The notes beneath the pieces are model-generated. The model saw only the letters and a program-made list of their open reading frames with translations, had not been told where the DNA came from and made no database searches. Source: Candidatus Rifleibacteriota bacterium (GTDB lineage Bacteria > Muiribacteriota > Ozemobacteria > Ozemobacterales > Ozemobacteraceae). From it: a DNA stretch of 64,000 nucleotides. Within the stretch, counting starts at the first letter, position 1, and each line of letters starts with the position of its first letter. Below, piece after piece: positions 8,522 to 16,060 of the stretch. Made by a program: the position numbers and the translations under genes. The stretch lies in the NCBI GenBank assembly GCA_012517355.1, contig JAAYVD010000103.1, positions 1 through 64,000 of the forward strand. Direction: 5' to 3'.

Positions 8522-9796
8522 TCAAAAGGGGGTTTCGTGGCCCAGGTAGACGGTCCGCCCGCCACGCCGCAAGAGCTCTGCAGCCGCATCCATCCCGGCC
8601 TGGTCGGGGGCGCGCAGACCGGTTTGGCAGGAATCGAGGCCGCAATGCTGCCACTTGGTCGTCCCCATGGCGTGGAAAGGCAGAAGGTTGACCTCATCGA
8701 GGCCGGCTTCGGCCATGAACCTGGCCAGCGTCTCGAGATTGCCGGGGTCGTCGTTGACCCCGGCGATCAGGGGAACCCGCACCACAAGGCGGGGACGGGA
8801 GTTCCGGGCGGCGGCCGAGCGCACGTTCTCCAGGATGACCTGGTTGTCAACGCCCGTCCAGTCGCGGTGGCGGGCAGGATCCATCACCTTCAGGTCGAGA
8901 AAGGCAAACTCGACGAGACCGAGGGCCTCCCGGAACACCTCGGGCCGGGCGAAGGCCGAAGTCTCGAGGGCGGCGTGGATGCCGTGCCCCCGGCACCAAC
9001 GCAGCATCTCGAGCAGGAAGGCGGGCTGGCCGAGAGGTTCCCCTCCGCTGAAGGTGACCCCGCCCCCGTTCCCCCAGAACCGCCGGTCACGGTTCAGGAT
9101 CCGTTGCAGGTCGGATGCCCTGACAGACCTTCCGCCGAGCGTCAGGGCTTCGTGTGGGCAGGCATCGACACAAGGGGCGGCGCACCCGGTGCACCCATCG
9201 GTCATGCCACCCTCACCGCCGAATGGTCGGAAACCAACGGCCGTGCTCACTCCGGTTCCCACCGTTTCCGGGGTCGCGCCACCCGTGCCGGCCTCCGGCC
9301 CGGCCTCGAAGGCGGAACCGTCACGGGCCTCTGTACCGGCGGGGGCCACTGGCCAGCGCCCGGTCCCTGCCTGCGGTGCGCCCCCCGGCTGTGTTCCGCC
9401 GGTCCCCGGATCGGTCTCGCGATCGGTGAGGCTGCCCGGTTCCAGGGGTCGGGCGACCGCTGCCGGAGCCGCCGCCGACGGGTGTTCGGGCAGGGGGGAA
9501 GCCAGCGCCCCGGGCAGGGCAGGGCGATCGACCCGGACGGCTCCCGAGCCGGCATCGGCCCGGATCTTCCCGGAAGGGCAAACGTCGAGGCAGGCGGTGC
9601 ACCCCGTCACCGGGCGGGCGCACCGGGCGGGTTTGAACAACAGCCGCGGGCGCGCGAACAGGCCTTCGGGATTGCTGCACCAGCGGCAGCGCAACGGACA
9701 CCCGAGCAGGAAGACGGTGGTGCGGGTGCCCGGGCCGTCGTGCAGCGAAAACCCCTGGACATCGAAGATCCAGCCTGAGGTTTCGCTGGCGGTCAT
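8522..9796 (-). CDS. hpdA: 4-hydroxyphenylacetate decarboxylase activating enzyme (radical SAM)
   Basis: A radical SAM activase of about 424 aa that installs the glycyl radical on HpdB. FSLHDGPGTRTTVF and the cluster motif C-x3-C-x2-C (CPLRCRWC; Cys34, 38, 41 counted from a GTG at 9799) are typical of glycyl-radical activases. Two ferredoxin-type cysteine sets follow (CTACLDVCP and CTGCAAPCVDACP), as in the decarboxylase, benzylsuccinate and choline lyase activases. The GGVTFSGGEP stretch is the usual SAM-binding segment. The protein is about 110 aa longer than usual because a Gly/Ala/Pro/Thr-rich insert (roughly 9215-9545) separates the two ferredoxin sets. The gene is last in the hpdBCA operon, 99 bp after hpdC, and has no strong ribosome-binding site. 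Confidence 0.88.
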   Translation of the reverse strand: MTASETSGWIFDVQGFSLHDGPGTRTTVFLLGCPLRCRWCSNPEGLFARPRLLFKPARCARPVTGCTACLDVCPSGKIRADAGSGAVRVDRPALPGALASPLPEHPSAAAPAAVARPLEPGSLTDRETDPGTGGTQPGGAPQAGTGRWPVAPAGTEARDGSAFEAGPEAGTGGATPETVGTGVSTAVGFRPFGGEGGMTDGCTGCAAPCVDACPHEALTLGGRSVRASDLQRILNRDRRFWGNGGGVTFSGGEPLGQPAFLLEMLRWCRGHGIHAALETSAFARPEVFREALGLVEFAFLDLKVMDPARHRDWTGVDNQVILENVRSAAARNSRPRLVVRVPLIAGVNDDPGNLETLARFMAEAGLDEVNLLPFHAMGTTKWQHCGLDSCQTGLRAPDQAGMDAAAELLRRGGRTVYLGHETPF

Positions 9797-9898
9797 CACG
9801 TCAGGGAATCAGCCAACAGAAGGGCTTTGGGCCCACCGGGGGGGCATCCTCCACCCACGGGAACCGGCCTGGGGGGATGCGCAACGGGACAGCCTCCT

Positions 9899-10198
9899 TC
9901 AGGCAGCGGTTTCCTTTTCGGGCTCCGGTGCCGGGATGGCGGGCTGGTACTGTTCGCAATGGAGGGCACTCAGGTCGGGCCAGGTCCAGGCCTGGTCGGG
10001 GAGCCCCTCGCAACGCCCGAGGCTTCCCTCGGCGGGCGGGCGGAACCGGCTGCAGGTGCCGCAGGACGGCGCCCGCACGAATTCCGCGCAGGGCGGGGTG
10101 TCGATCATGACGGGCCGCTCCGTGAGCAGGCAGATGCCCTTGGCCACGTCGACCGGGGCGAAGTGACGGCAGTGCGAATGACGCAGGGTCACGGACAT
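9899..10198 (-). CDS. hpdC: 4-hydroxyphenylacetate decarboxylase small subunit
   Basis: A 99-aa iron-sulfur subunit of the decarboxylase. Its ligand pattern matches the two [4Fe-4S] sites of the clostridial HpdC as remembered: His7, Cys10, Cys23 and Cys37 for the first, Cys46, Cys49, Cys63 and Cys81 for the second, with nearly identical spacing. The family core KGICLLT, CGTCSRF and LGRCEGL is present, then a Pro/Glu tail. The small subunit is needed for the hetero-octameric form of this enzyme and is what separates it from related arylacetate decarboxylases. It starts 9 nt after hpdB with AGGAGG 5 nt before the ATG, so the two are co-translated. Confidence 0.9.
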   Translation of the reverse strand: MSVTLRHSHCRHFAPVDVAKGICLLTERPVMIDTPPCAEFVRAPSCGTCSRFRPPAEGSLGRCEGLPDQAWTWPDLSALHCEQYQPAIPAPEPEKETAA

Positions 10199-10207
10199 GG
10201 ATGCCTC

Positions 10208-12874
10208 CTAGAGTGTCTGGTATTCGGTGCGGGCGATGACTTCGTCCTGGATGGGCTTGCCGATCTCGACCCAGTACTGGGTGAAGCCGGCGACCCGGAC
10301 GAGGAGGTCCCGATGCCGTTCCGGGTGTTTCTGGGCTTCCCGGAGCACATCGGAATCGATGACGTTGTATTGGATGTGGAACCCGCCCTGCCGCAGGTAG
10401 GCCCGGGTCAGGTCGAGCAGCTTGCGCGACCCGGCCAGGCCGCGGACCGCCCCGGGGTGCAACTTGAGGTTGAGCTGGGAATTCTGGCTGCGGGTGTGGT
10501 CCCAGCAGGTGGCGGAGGTGAACAGGGCGAAGGGCCCATGGCGGTCGGTGCCCGGATAGGCCGACATCGAGCCGTCGGCGTAGGTGGTACCGGCCAGCCG
10601 CCCGTCGGGGGTGGCGAGGGTGGCCGCCCCCTGGGCGCCGTGCGTGGAAACGGAGATCTGGCATGAATAGAGGGGCTTGGCGTAGAGCGACTCGTAGTTC
10701 CGGCACATGGCGCAGAACCAGGTCTCGTACTCCTGCAGGATGCCGTCGGCGGCGGGGTCGTCGTTACCATACTTGGGCGCCCGCAGGCAGTCGGCGTGCA
10801 GGCGCTCGAGGTGCGGGGCGGCGTCGGGGCGGCGCTCCTGGGCGGCCATCGAGAAGTTGCCGGTCTCCTGGGCGGTGCGGTACCCGAAGTTGGCCCGCAG
10901 GGCGTCGCGCACCTGGTCCAGGGTGTAGCGCTTCCCGTCGTAGACCAGGCTCTTGAGGGCGGCCAGGGAGTTGACCAGGTTGACCTGGCCGCAACTCTCG
11001 ACATTGAAGGTGGCGTTGTAGCGGTAGCCGAGGTGGCCGATGTGCCGGCCCCTGGCGAGGCAGTCGGGCTTGAGCAGGGAATGGAAGACCGCCATGTTCT
11101 GCTTCCGCCAGACGTCGTGCTGGATGTTGTTGGCGCGGGTCAGCACGTCCACGACCTGTTCGTAATACCGGCGGTAGGCCTCCCAGAGATCGTCGTAGGT
11201 GGCCAGTGCCCGACCGTGCGGCGGCAGTACCCGGCGGCCGAGGCGGTGGTCGTGGCCGTCGAACAGCACCAGCTCGAGCACCTTGGGGTTGGCGACGAAA
11301 TGCACGCCCACGCTGGTCGGTTGGCCCGCTCCGCCGGGGATCTCGTAGCTCCTCCCGTTCAGGGTCAGGGTGTGCCAGGCGCACGGGGAGGTTTCGAGGC
11401 AGCCCCCGATGGCGATGGCGCGGGCTTCCTCGAGGGTCATGCCCTCGGGGCCGAACTGTTCGCGCAGGAACTCGACGGCGTTGCGGTTGTTGACCCAGGC
11501 CGGGTAGCCGCAGCCCGTCTTGGTGCACTCGACGGCCTTGAGCAGGAACTCCTCGGGCAGCTTCTCCTCGTAGAGCACGGTCAGGGTCGGCTGCGGGGTG
11601 GCGCACCGCATGCCGGCTTCCAGAAAGAGCATCTCGAGCCGGTTGGCGGCGGGCTCGCCGTTCGCGCGCAGGCCGCCCAGGCTGACGTTGTTGAAGGTGT
11701 TGCCCGACAGCACCCCGCCGACCACGCCCATCGAGGCGAAGCAGTCGATGCAGGTCATCTTGACCCGGTAGAGTTCGAGCAGCTCGACGGCCTCGTCCTC
11801 GGTGAGGCGCCCGGCCGCGAGGTCCTGCTCGAACCAGGGGGACAGCACCTGGCCGAGACGGCCCGGCGAGAGGCCCGAGATGGCGTCTTCGTTGAGCACG
11901 GCGATGTGGGCCAGGAAGCACATCTGCAGAGCCTCCCGGAAGGTGCGGGGCGGGTGGCGGGCGATGTGGTCGAGGCGGTCGGCGAGTTCCGTCCGTTCCC
12001 GGTGGCACGCGGGGTCGCGGGTGAAACCGGCCAGCCGGCGGGCCTCGGCGGCGTAGTGGAGATGCCATTCCCGCACCCCCTCGAGCACCAGGATGGCGGC
12101 ATCGTAGAAGTAGAGGCGGTCCATGCCGGTCACCCCGTCGCCATCGGCCCGGCCCGCCACCTCGGCCCGCCGCCGGGTGGCCATCTCGATCAGGCCGTCG
12201 TAGCCGTATTGCAGCGGAAAGAAGTAGTTGGCCACCTCGCGCCCCTGCGGCAGGGTGTAACCCGAGTCGAACATGCAGACCAGGCTGCGCATGATCTCGT
12301 CCTTCACCGCGCCGTCGGGCATCTTCGCCTCGTAACGGCGGGCCACGTCCTCGACCGAGCGGCCCTCCCAGTCGCGGGCGAGCTGCAGAAGGGCGGGAAG
12401 GTCGCCCGCGCGGAGGCCGAACTTCCCGGCGATCGAGACGACCTGCCCGAAGCTGCGCGTGACGTTGCCGCCGCCCGTGCCGAACTGGGCGATCTCGTCC
12501 CCACCGGCCTGCGCGCCGGCCGCGGCGGCGCCGGCCAGTTCGGCGGCCTTGGTGGTGAAATAGCCCTCCGACAGCCAGGGCATGGGGAACGACCCGCGAT
12601 AGTGCAGGGTCTTCCCGCCCACCAGCTTCTCCCCCGGCAGGATGGTGCAGGTCAGATGTGAAAACGCATGCTTGAGGGCGGCCGCCCGCCGCACGATCGG
12701 GATCTCGCCGTCGAGTTCCCGGTATTTGCGGGTGTACCAGTACGGGAACTCGAGTGAGGCCGACGAGAGGGTCTGGAAATACAGGTCCCGCAGGGCGCGG
12801 GCCCGTTCGGACGGGGCAGTGCCGGCTTGGGGGGCCGCGGGGGTCGCGGTGATCTCGGGTCGGGGGTCGGCCAT
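10208..12874 (-). CDS. hpdB: 4-hydroxyphenylacetate decarboxylase, glycyl-radical large subunit
   Basis: An 888-aa glycyl-radical enzyme that decarboxylates 4-hydroxyphenylacetate to p-cresol in anaerobic tyrosine breakdown. The thiyl-radical Cys492 and Glu494 lie in GGCLETS, the C-x-E signature of decarboxylases in this superfamily; His525 and Glu626 also fall where the clostridial enzyme has His536 and Glu637. Gly863 in RVAGFTQYW is the radical site, near the C-terminus as expected. Length is close to the usual 898 aa. AGGAGG stands 6 nt before the ATG. The N-terminus has a short Ala/Pro-rich stretch. Together with hpdC and hpdA it forms a complete operon, so activity is likely; the radical makes it oxygen sensitive. 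Confidence 0.93.
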   Translation of the reverse strand: MADPRPEITATPAAPQAGTAPSERARALRDLYFQTLSSASLEFPYWYTRKYRELDGEIPIVRRAAALKHAFSHLTCTILPGEKLVGGKTLHYRGSFPMPWLSEGYFTTKAAELAGAAAAGAQAGGDEIAQFGTGGGNVTRSFGQVVSIAGKFGLRAGDLPALLQLARDWEGRSVEDVARRYEAKMPDGAVKDEIMRSLVCMFDSGYTLPQGREVANYFFPLQYGYDGLIEMATRRRAEVAGRADGDGVTGMDRLYFYDAAILVLEGVREWHLHYAAEARRLAGFTRDPACHRERTELADRLDHIARHPPRTFREALQMCFLAHIAVLNEDAISGLSPGRLGQVLSPWFEQDLAAGRLTEDEAVELLELYRVKMTCIDCFASMGVVGGVLSGNTFNNVSLGGLRANGEPAANRLEMLFLEAGMRCATPQPTLTVLYEEKLPEEFLLKAVECTKTGCGYPAWVNNRNAVEFLREQFGPEGMTLEEARAIAIGGCLETSPCAWHTLTLNGRSYEIPGGAGQPTSVGVHFVANPKVLELVLFDGHDHRLGRRVLPPHGRALATYDDLWEAYRRYYEQVVDVLTRANNIQHDVWRKQNMAVFHSLLKPDCLARGRHIGHLGYRYNATFNVESCGQVNLVNSLAALKSLVYDGKRYTLDQVRDALRANFGYRTAQETGNFSMAAQERRPDAAPHLERLHADCLRAPKYGNDDPAADGILQEYETWFCAMCRNYESLYAKPLYSCQISVSTHGAQGAATLATPDGRLAGTTYADGSMSAYPGTDRHGPFALFTSATCWDHTRSQNSQLNLKLHPGAVRGLAGSRKLLDLTRAYLRQGGFHIQYNVIDSDVLREAQKHPERHRDLLVRVAGFTQYWVEIGKPIQDEVIARTEYQTL

Positions 12875-12924
12875 CGGTCGCCTCCTGGAGGGTTGGCTTG
12901 AGGGGGGGGACTACGGTGATCCTG

Positions 12925-12953
12925 ATGATACCGGGAACCCCCCGGGAAAGCAA
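12925..12953 (-). promoter_or_regulatory. Sigma70-type promoter of hpdBCA
   Basis: On the - strand, TTGCTT (12953-12948) and TATCAT (12930-12925) are separated by exactly 17 nt. The spacer itself holds a CCCGG/CCGGG inverted repeat that could bind a regulator. The transcript would begin about 44 nt before the hpdB ATG. Confidence 0.6.
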
Positions 12954-13495
12954 AGGGACGGGCTCGGGCCCAGGAATTCACGTATCGTTCCGAAGCCATC
13001 CGGACGAACAGAGATTGGCGCAGGCATTGAGCCTGTTGCACGAATCGGTTTTTCCCCGGTTGGGGGCGAAAGGGCCGCGATCCGATCGGGTTTTCCGGTT
13101 GCCCGAAACAGAGACTTCCGCATTCCGACAGAAACCTCGAGGACGGCAGGGGAAGGGAGAACGGGGGGGAGGCGGCGAAGGGAGTCGCCAGCACGATCGG
13201 CCTTGCCAGAATCGATGGGTTGATGCAGAAAGCGGAATGGATGCGTCAGTCGAGATACTGGAGTGTCACGAAACAGGAGGATGGGCGGTCGTGGGCATTC
13301 GCGCAACAGGCTCCATGGCGCCCCATCGACATGACAGACCGAAGCCGCCCGGAAAACGCCGGGGCGGGCCAGGCGATGGGGCCGGTTCGGGCATTGGTGC
13401 CATCGCCGCATCAGCCGGACCGCGAGGGAAGTGCTCCCTGTCGAGGCCGTTCGGGGGGGAGGCCGGCCCGTCCATTCCCGGCCTGTCAGCCCGTT
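12954..13495. other. Intergenic region between hpdB and the btpA-like gene
   Basis: About 540 bp without a credible gene. It contains direct repeat A2 (13111-13267) and a possible degenerate B-family copy (about 13292-13355, - strand). The open frames that cross it have no ribosome-binding site and change frame between the two repeat copies. Confidence 0.6.
13111..13267 (+). repeat. 158-bp direct repeat, copy A2
   Basis: The second copy of repeat A (see 8363-8520), 157 bp, same orientation, 237 bp upstream of the hpdB start. Conserved blocks include CCTCGAGGACGGCAGGGGAA, GAAGGGAGTCGCCAGCACGA and GGATGCGTCAGTCGAGAT. Confidence 0.85.
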
Positions 13496-14341
13496 TCAGG
13501 ATTCGCGGAGGAGGCGGGCGGCGGCCACCATGGCCTGGAGACGCCGGGGGTCGGGGGGGTTTTCCCAGAGGCCGTCCTGTTTGATCCAGGAGCCGACAAT
13601 CCAGGCGTCGGCCTCGGCGAAGCGGTGGGCGTTGTCGGGGGTGATGCCGGAGCCGATGGCCACCGGCAGGCGGCAGGCCTGCTTCACTTCGCGCAACTGG
13701 GCCTCGTCGGCGGCGGCGCCGGTGCGGCTGCCGGTGACGATCACCCCGTCGGCCTGGAAGAATTCGGCCCCGTGGGCCCAGTCGGTCATGGTCAGGTCGG
13801 AGGTGACGGCGTGGGCCGAGTGCTTCTTCTGGATGTCGGTCCAGATCTTGATGTGGTCGGCCCCCAACCGGCGCCGCTCGCGCAGCAGGTCGCCGGCGCA
13901 GGCCTCGATCCAGCCTTCGTCGGCGGTGTGGGCGAAGACGAAGCCCTCGGCCCGGATGAACTGCAGGTTGGCGGCCAGGGCGACGGCCAGGGCCTCGCGG
14001 TTGGCCCCGGCCAGGATCTGGACCCCAATGGGGGCCATGGCCCCGAGGGCCTGGCGCACCCCGACGGCCACGGCGGTCATGGCGGCGGTGATCTCGGGGC
14101 CGACGGCGCCCTTCAGGTAGGGGCGGTCGTGCATGTTCTCCAGGATGATGCCGTCGAACCCGCTGCGGATCAGCAGTTCCGCCTCACCCACGGCCATGCC
14201 CACGATGTCGGGGACGGGGAGGTGGGCGCTGGGCGTGCCGGGCAGGGCCTGCACGTGCACCATCCCCAGCAGCAGAGGCCGGGAGGCGGGGGCGGGAAAG
14301 CCGAGAACCGGCCGGGAGCGTGCGGCAGACGTTTTCTTCAT
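13496..14341 (-). CDS. BtpA/SgcQ family TIM-barrel protein
   Basis: A 281-aa protein of the BtpA family. The start (PLLLGMVHVQALPGTPS), the LLIRSGFDGIILENMHD segment and the C-terminal IGSGITPDNAHRFAEADAWIVGSWIK are family hallmarks of a TIM-barrel fold. Cyanobacterial BtpA stabilises photosystem I, while SgcQ-type relatives occur with sugar and nucleoside genes; here the role is unknown and photosynthesis is not implied. The ATG at 14341 is used because its ATGA overlaps the stop of the upstream gene by 4 nt. The longer in-frame opening up to 15145 is a shadow of that upstream gene. Confidence 0.88.
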   Translation of the reverse strand: MKKTSAARSRPVLGFPAPASRPLLLGMVHVQALPGTPSAHLPVPDIVGMAVGEAELLIRSGFDGIILENMHDRPYLKGAVGPEITAAMTAVAVGVRQALGAMAPIGVQILAGANREALAVALAANLQFIRAEGFVFAHTADEGWIEACAGDLLRERRRLGADHIKIWTDIQKKHSAHAVTSDLTMTDWAHGAEFFQADGVIVTGSRTGAAADEAQLREVKQACRLPVAIGSGITPDNAHRFAEADAWIVGSWIKQDGLWENPPDPRRLQAMVAAARLLRES

Positions 14342-15084
14342 GGGCGATACCTCAAGACGGTGATGGGTTCCCCGCGCTGATGAAGGAACTGGTAGTAGAA
14401 CGAGAACAGGTCGTTCAGGCGCGACCGGAAGGCCGACCGCAGGTTGGTTTCCGGATAATCGACGAGCGAGCGGGTCAGGGTCGCCTCGAGGACGGTGCGG
14501 TGCCACATCCACGACAGCTGGTCGGCCAGCTTCATCAGCTGCCGCCCGGTGTCGCGATCGCCGCGGCCGAACGGCCCGTTGGCGATCTGCCAGCCGACGT
14601 AATGGACCTGCCCGATGGACACCCAGACGGAGGTCGCCCGCTTCTGCATCTCCTCGTAGCAATAGTCGATGCCGTTGCGCATTTCCTTGTGGTCGCCATC
14701 GCGGACGCAGGTGCGGTCGAGCCGTGTTTCCTGGCGCCGGAAGCGCACCAGATCGCGGGTGAGATCGTCGAATTGGCGGAAGACGTCCGGGTCCTTCAGC
14801 GTCCAGACGGCCCGGTGCAGCACGCCGAACCAGTAGGGGTCGAGCCTCCTGGCCAGGGTCGGCGAAGGCTGGAGAGCCGAGGCGGCCAGCCAGGGCCAGA
14901 GAAACACGGCCAGGAACAGGGCTGCCCTCCGACCGCCGGTGGCTTCCCGGGCGGGGGCGCAACCGGGGTTCGAGGCCATCCGTGACCGCCTGGCGGCGGT
15001 TCCAGCCTCGTTCCGGTCGACCCGTTCCAGAAGAGGGGAAGGATCTTCCCCGCGCCGGGGTGTGTGCTGTTGTCTGCTGGTCAT
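14338..15084 (-). CDS. Secreted or membrane-anchored protein of unknown function
   Basis: Up to 248 aa. A hydrophobic segment (RAALFLAVFLWPWLAASAL, about residues 53-71) looks like a signal peptide or anchor. The residues before it are Arg-rich, so the real start may be the ATG at 14979, which would give a normal signal peptide. The rest is largely helical with many Arg, Trp and Tyr residues and two cysteines (TCVRDGDHKE, DYCYEEM). No known family is recognised. It overlaps the btpA-like gene by 4 bp and is therefore probably translated with it. Confidence 0.7.
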   Translation of the reverse strand: MTSRQQHTPRRGEDPSPLLERVDRNEAGTAARRSRMASNPGCAPAREATGGRRAALFLAVFLWPWLAASALQPSPTLARRLDPYWFGVLHRAVWTLKDPDVFRQFDDLTRDLVRFRRQETRLDRTCVRDGDHKEMRNGIDYCYEEMQKRATSVWVSIGQVHYVGWQIANGPFGRGDRDTGRQLMKLADQLSWMWHRTVLEATLTRSLVDYPETNLRSAFRSRLNDLFSFYYQFLHQRGEPITVLRYRP

Positions 15085-15149
15085 GTGGTCCTGATGGCCC
15101 TTCCCTGTCCTGGAATTCCCACGCTTCGGCCGGTGGGAGAAGCATGCGT

Positions 15150-15179
15150 ATTCTACCAGAAGCGGAGCCCGGGGGTCAC
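15150..15179 (-). promoter_or_regulatory. Possible promoter of the unknown-btpA operon
   Basis: On the - strand, GTGACC (15179-15174) and TAGAAT (15155-15150) are separated by 18 nt, about 60 nt before the first ATG of the operon at 15084. Confidence 0.4.
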
Positions 15180-15270
15180 TTCGCCCGCATTTTCCGGACG
15201 GTTGCGGGGGGCAGGGGCCGGACCTGGCACCAGTCCCGCGCCGAAAACCCGTTTCTGTCGGGCCTGGGGC

Positions 15271-15299
15271 TTGACAAGCCGGTCGTGGCCGGGTATCCT
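15271..15299 (+). promoter_or_regulatory. Promoter of the TetR/efflux operon
   Basis: TTGACA (15271-15276, perfect) and TATCCT (15294-15299) are separated by 17 nt. Transcription should begin near 15306, 26 nt before the first possible TetR start, inside the palindromic operator that follows. Confidence 0.75.
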
Positions 15300-15306
15300 C
15301 GCGCGG

Positions 15307-15320
15307 ACTGACCAGTCAGT
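15307..15320. promoter_or_regulatory. Palindromic TetR-type operator
   Basis: ACTGAC-CA-GTCAGT, a perfect inverted repeat with 6-bp arms, lies on the expected transcription start. The sequence continues with CATCA, so the TGAC/GTCA core resembles operators of many TetR-family efflux regulators. Binding of the adjacent regulator here would block its own operon; this is inference from position and symmetry. Confidence 0.65.
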
Positions 15321-15331
15321 CATCATCCCGC

Positions 15332-16060
15332 ATGCCGATGAAAAAGACCCGCCCCCCCGAGACGATCCGGCCCCGACGCGCCCAGCCCGGGAAGAACCCC
15401 TCACAGACGGGTCGCCCGGTCCCGGCGGGCCGGGCCCTCCCCACCCGCCGGCCGACGGCGACAGCCCGCCACCCGGCCCGGCCCGACCCGGCCGCCAAGC
15501 CGGACCGCCTGCTGGAGATGGCCCTGGACCTGTTCGCCCGGCAAGGGTTCGACAACACGACGATCGACGAGATCGTCGATGCGGCCGGGTTCGGGAAGGG
15601 CACCTTCTACCGGTATTTTCCGAACAAGGACCGGCTGCTCGACCGGCTGCTCGACGACCATTTCGCCCGCCTGGCGGACGCGGTGGTCGGGGCGGTGACC
15701 GTCGACCGGCCCCTTCCCGCCAACCTCCTGGCCGGCATCCGGGCCTACGTGGCGGTGATGCGGGCGGACCGGCGCCTGTGCCAGATCATCGAGGAACTCA
15801 AGGTCCGGCGGGCGAACGACTTCCTGAAGCGGCTGCATCGCGCCTGCACTCCACCGTATGTCCTGCTCTGCACGGCCATCCAGGGGGAGATCAAAGCCGG
15901 CCGCTTCCGGCCGGTCAAACCCGACCTGTTCCTCACCTCCCTGCTGGGTGCGGTCCAGTTGCTGGTCTTCCGTGAGTTCAAACACGGGGTTCCGGTGCCG
16001 GATGCCGATCTGAAGCAGGTGTTGTCGATCATGCTGAATGGAGCGACCCGCCACCCATGA
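15332..16060 (+). CDS. TetR/AcrR family transcriptional regulator
   Basis: A 242-aa repressor. The helix-turn-helix is at about residues 55-105 (RLLEMALDLFARQGFDNTTIDEIVDAAGFGKGTFYRYFPNKDRLL), a textbook TetR pattern. It follows a long basic Arg/Pro/Thr-rich leader of about 50 residues that is unusual for the family. The C-terminal ligand domain ends with TSLLGAVQLLVFREF, common in AcrR-like regulators. ATG at 15332 or 15338 is possible; neither has a clear ribosome-binding site. It is the first gene of the efflux operon, overlaps the TolC gene by 4 bp (ATGA), and has a palindromic operator at its promoter. Autorepression relieved by a pump substrate is the likely scheme. Confidence 0.9.
   Translation: MPMKKTRPPETIRPRRAQPGKNPSQTGRPVPAGRALPTRRPTATARHPARPDPAAKPDRLLEMALDLFARQGFDNTTIDEIVDAAGFGKGTFYRYFPNKDRLLDRLLDDHFARLADAVVGAVTVDRPLPANLLAGIRAYVAVMRADRRLCQIIEELKVRRANDFLKRLHRACTPPYVLLCTAIQGEIKAGRFRPVKPDLFLTSLLGAVQLLVFREFKHGVPVPDADLKQVLSIMLNGATRHP

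Noticed and set aside
8522-13267. The hpd region as a transposon or integron unit
   Set aside because: Direct repeats flank it, but no transposase, integrase, terminal inverted repeat or target duplication is visible, so a mobile element is not called.
13292-13355. Tenth B-family repeat copy (- strand)
   Set aside because: Some blocks fit (GCGCCATGG, GCGCGAA) but spacing and several blocks do not; kept only as a possible degenerate copy.
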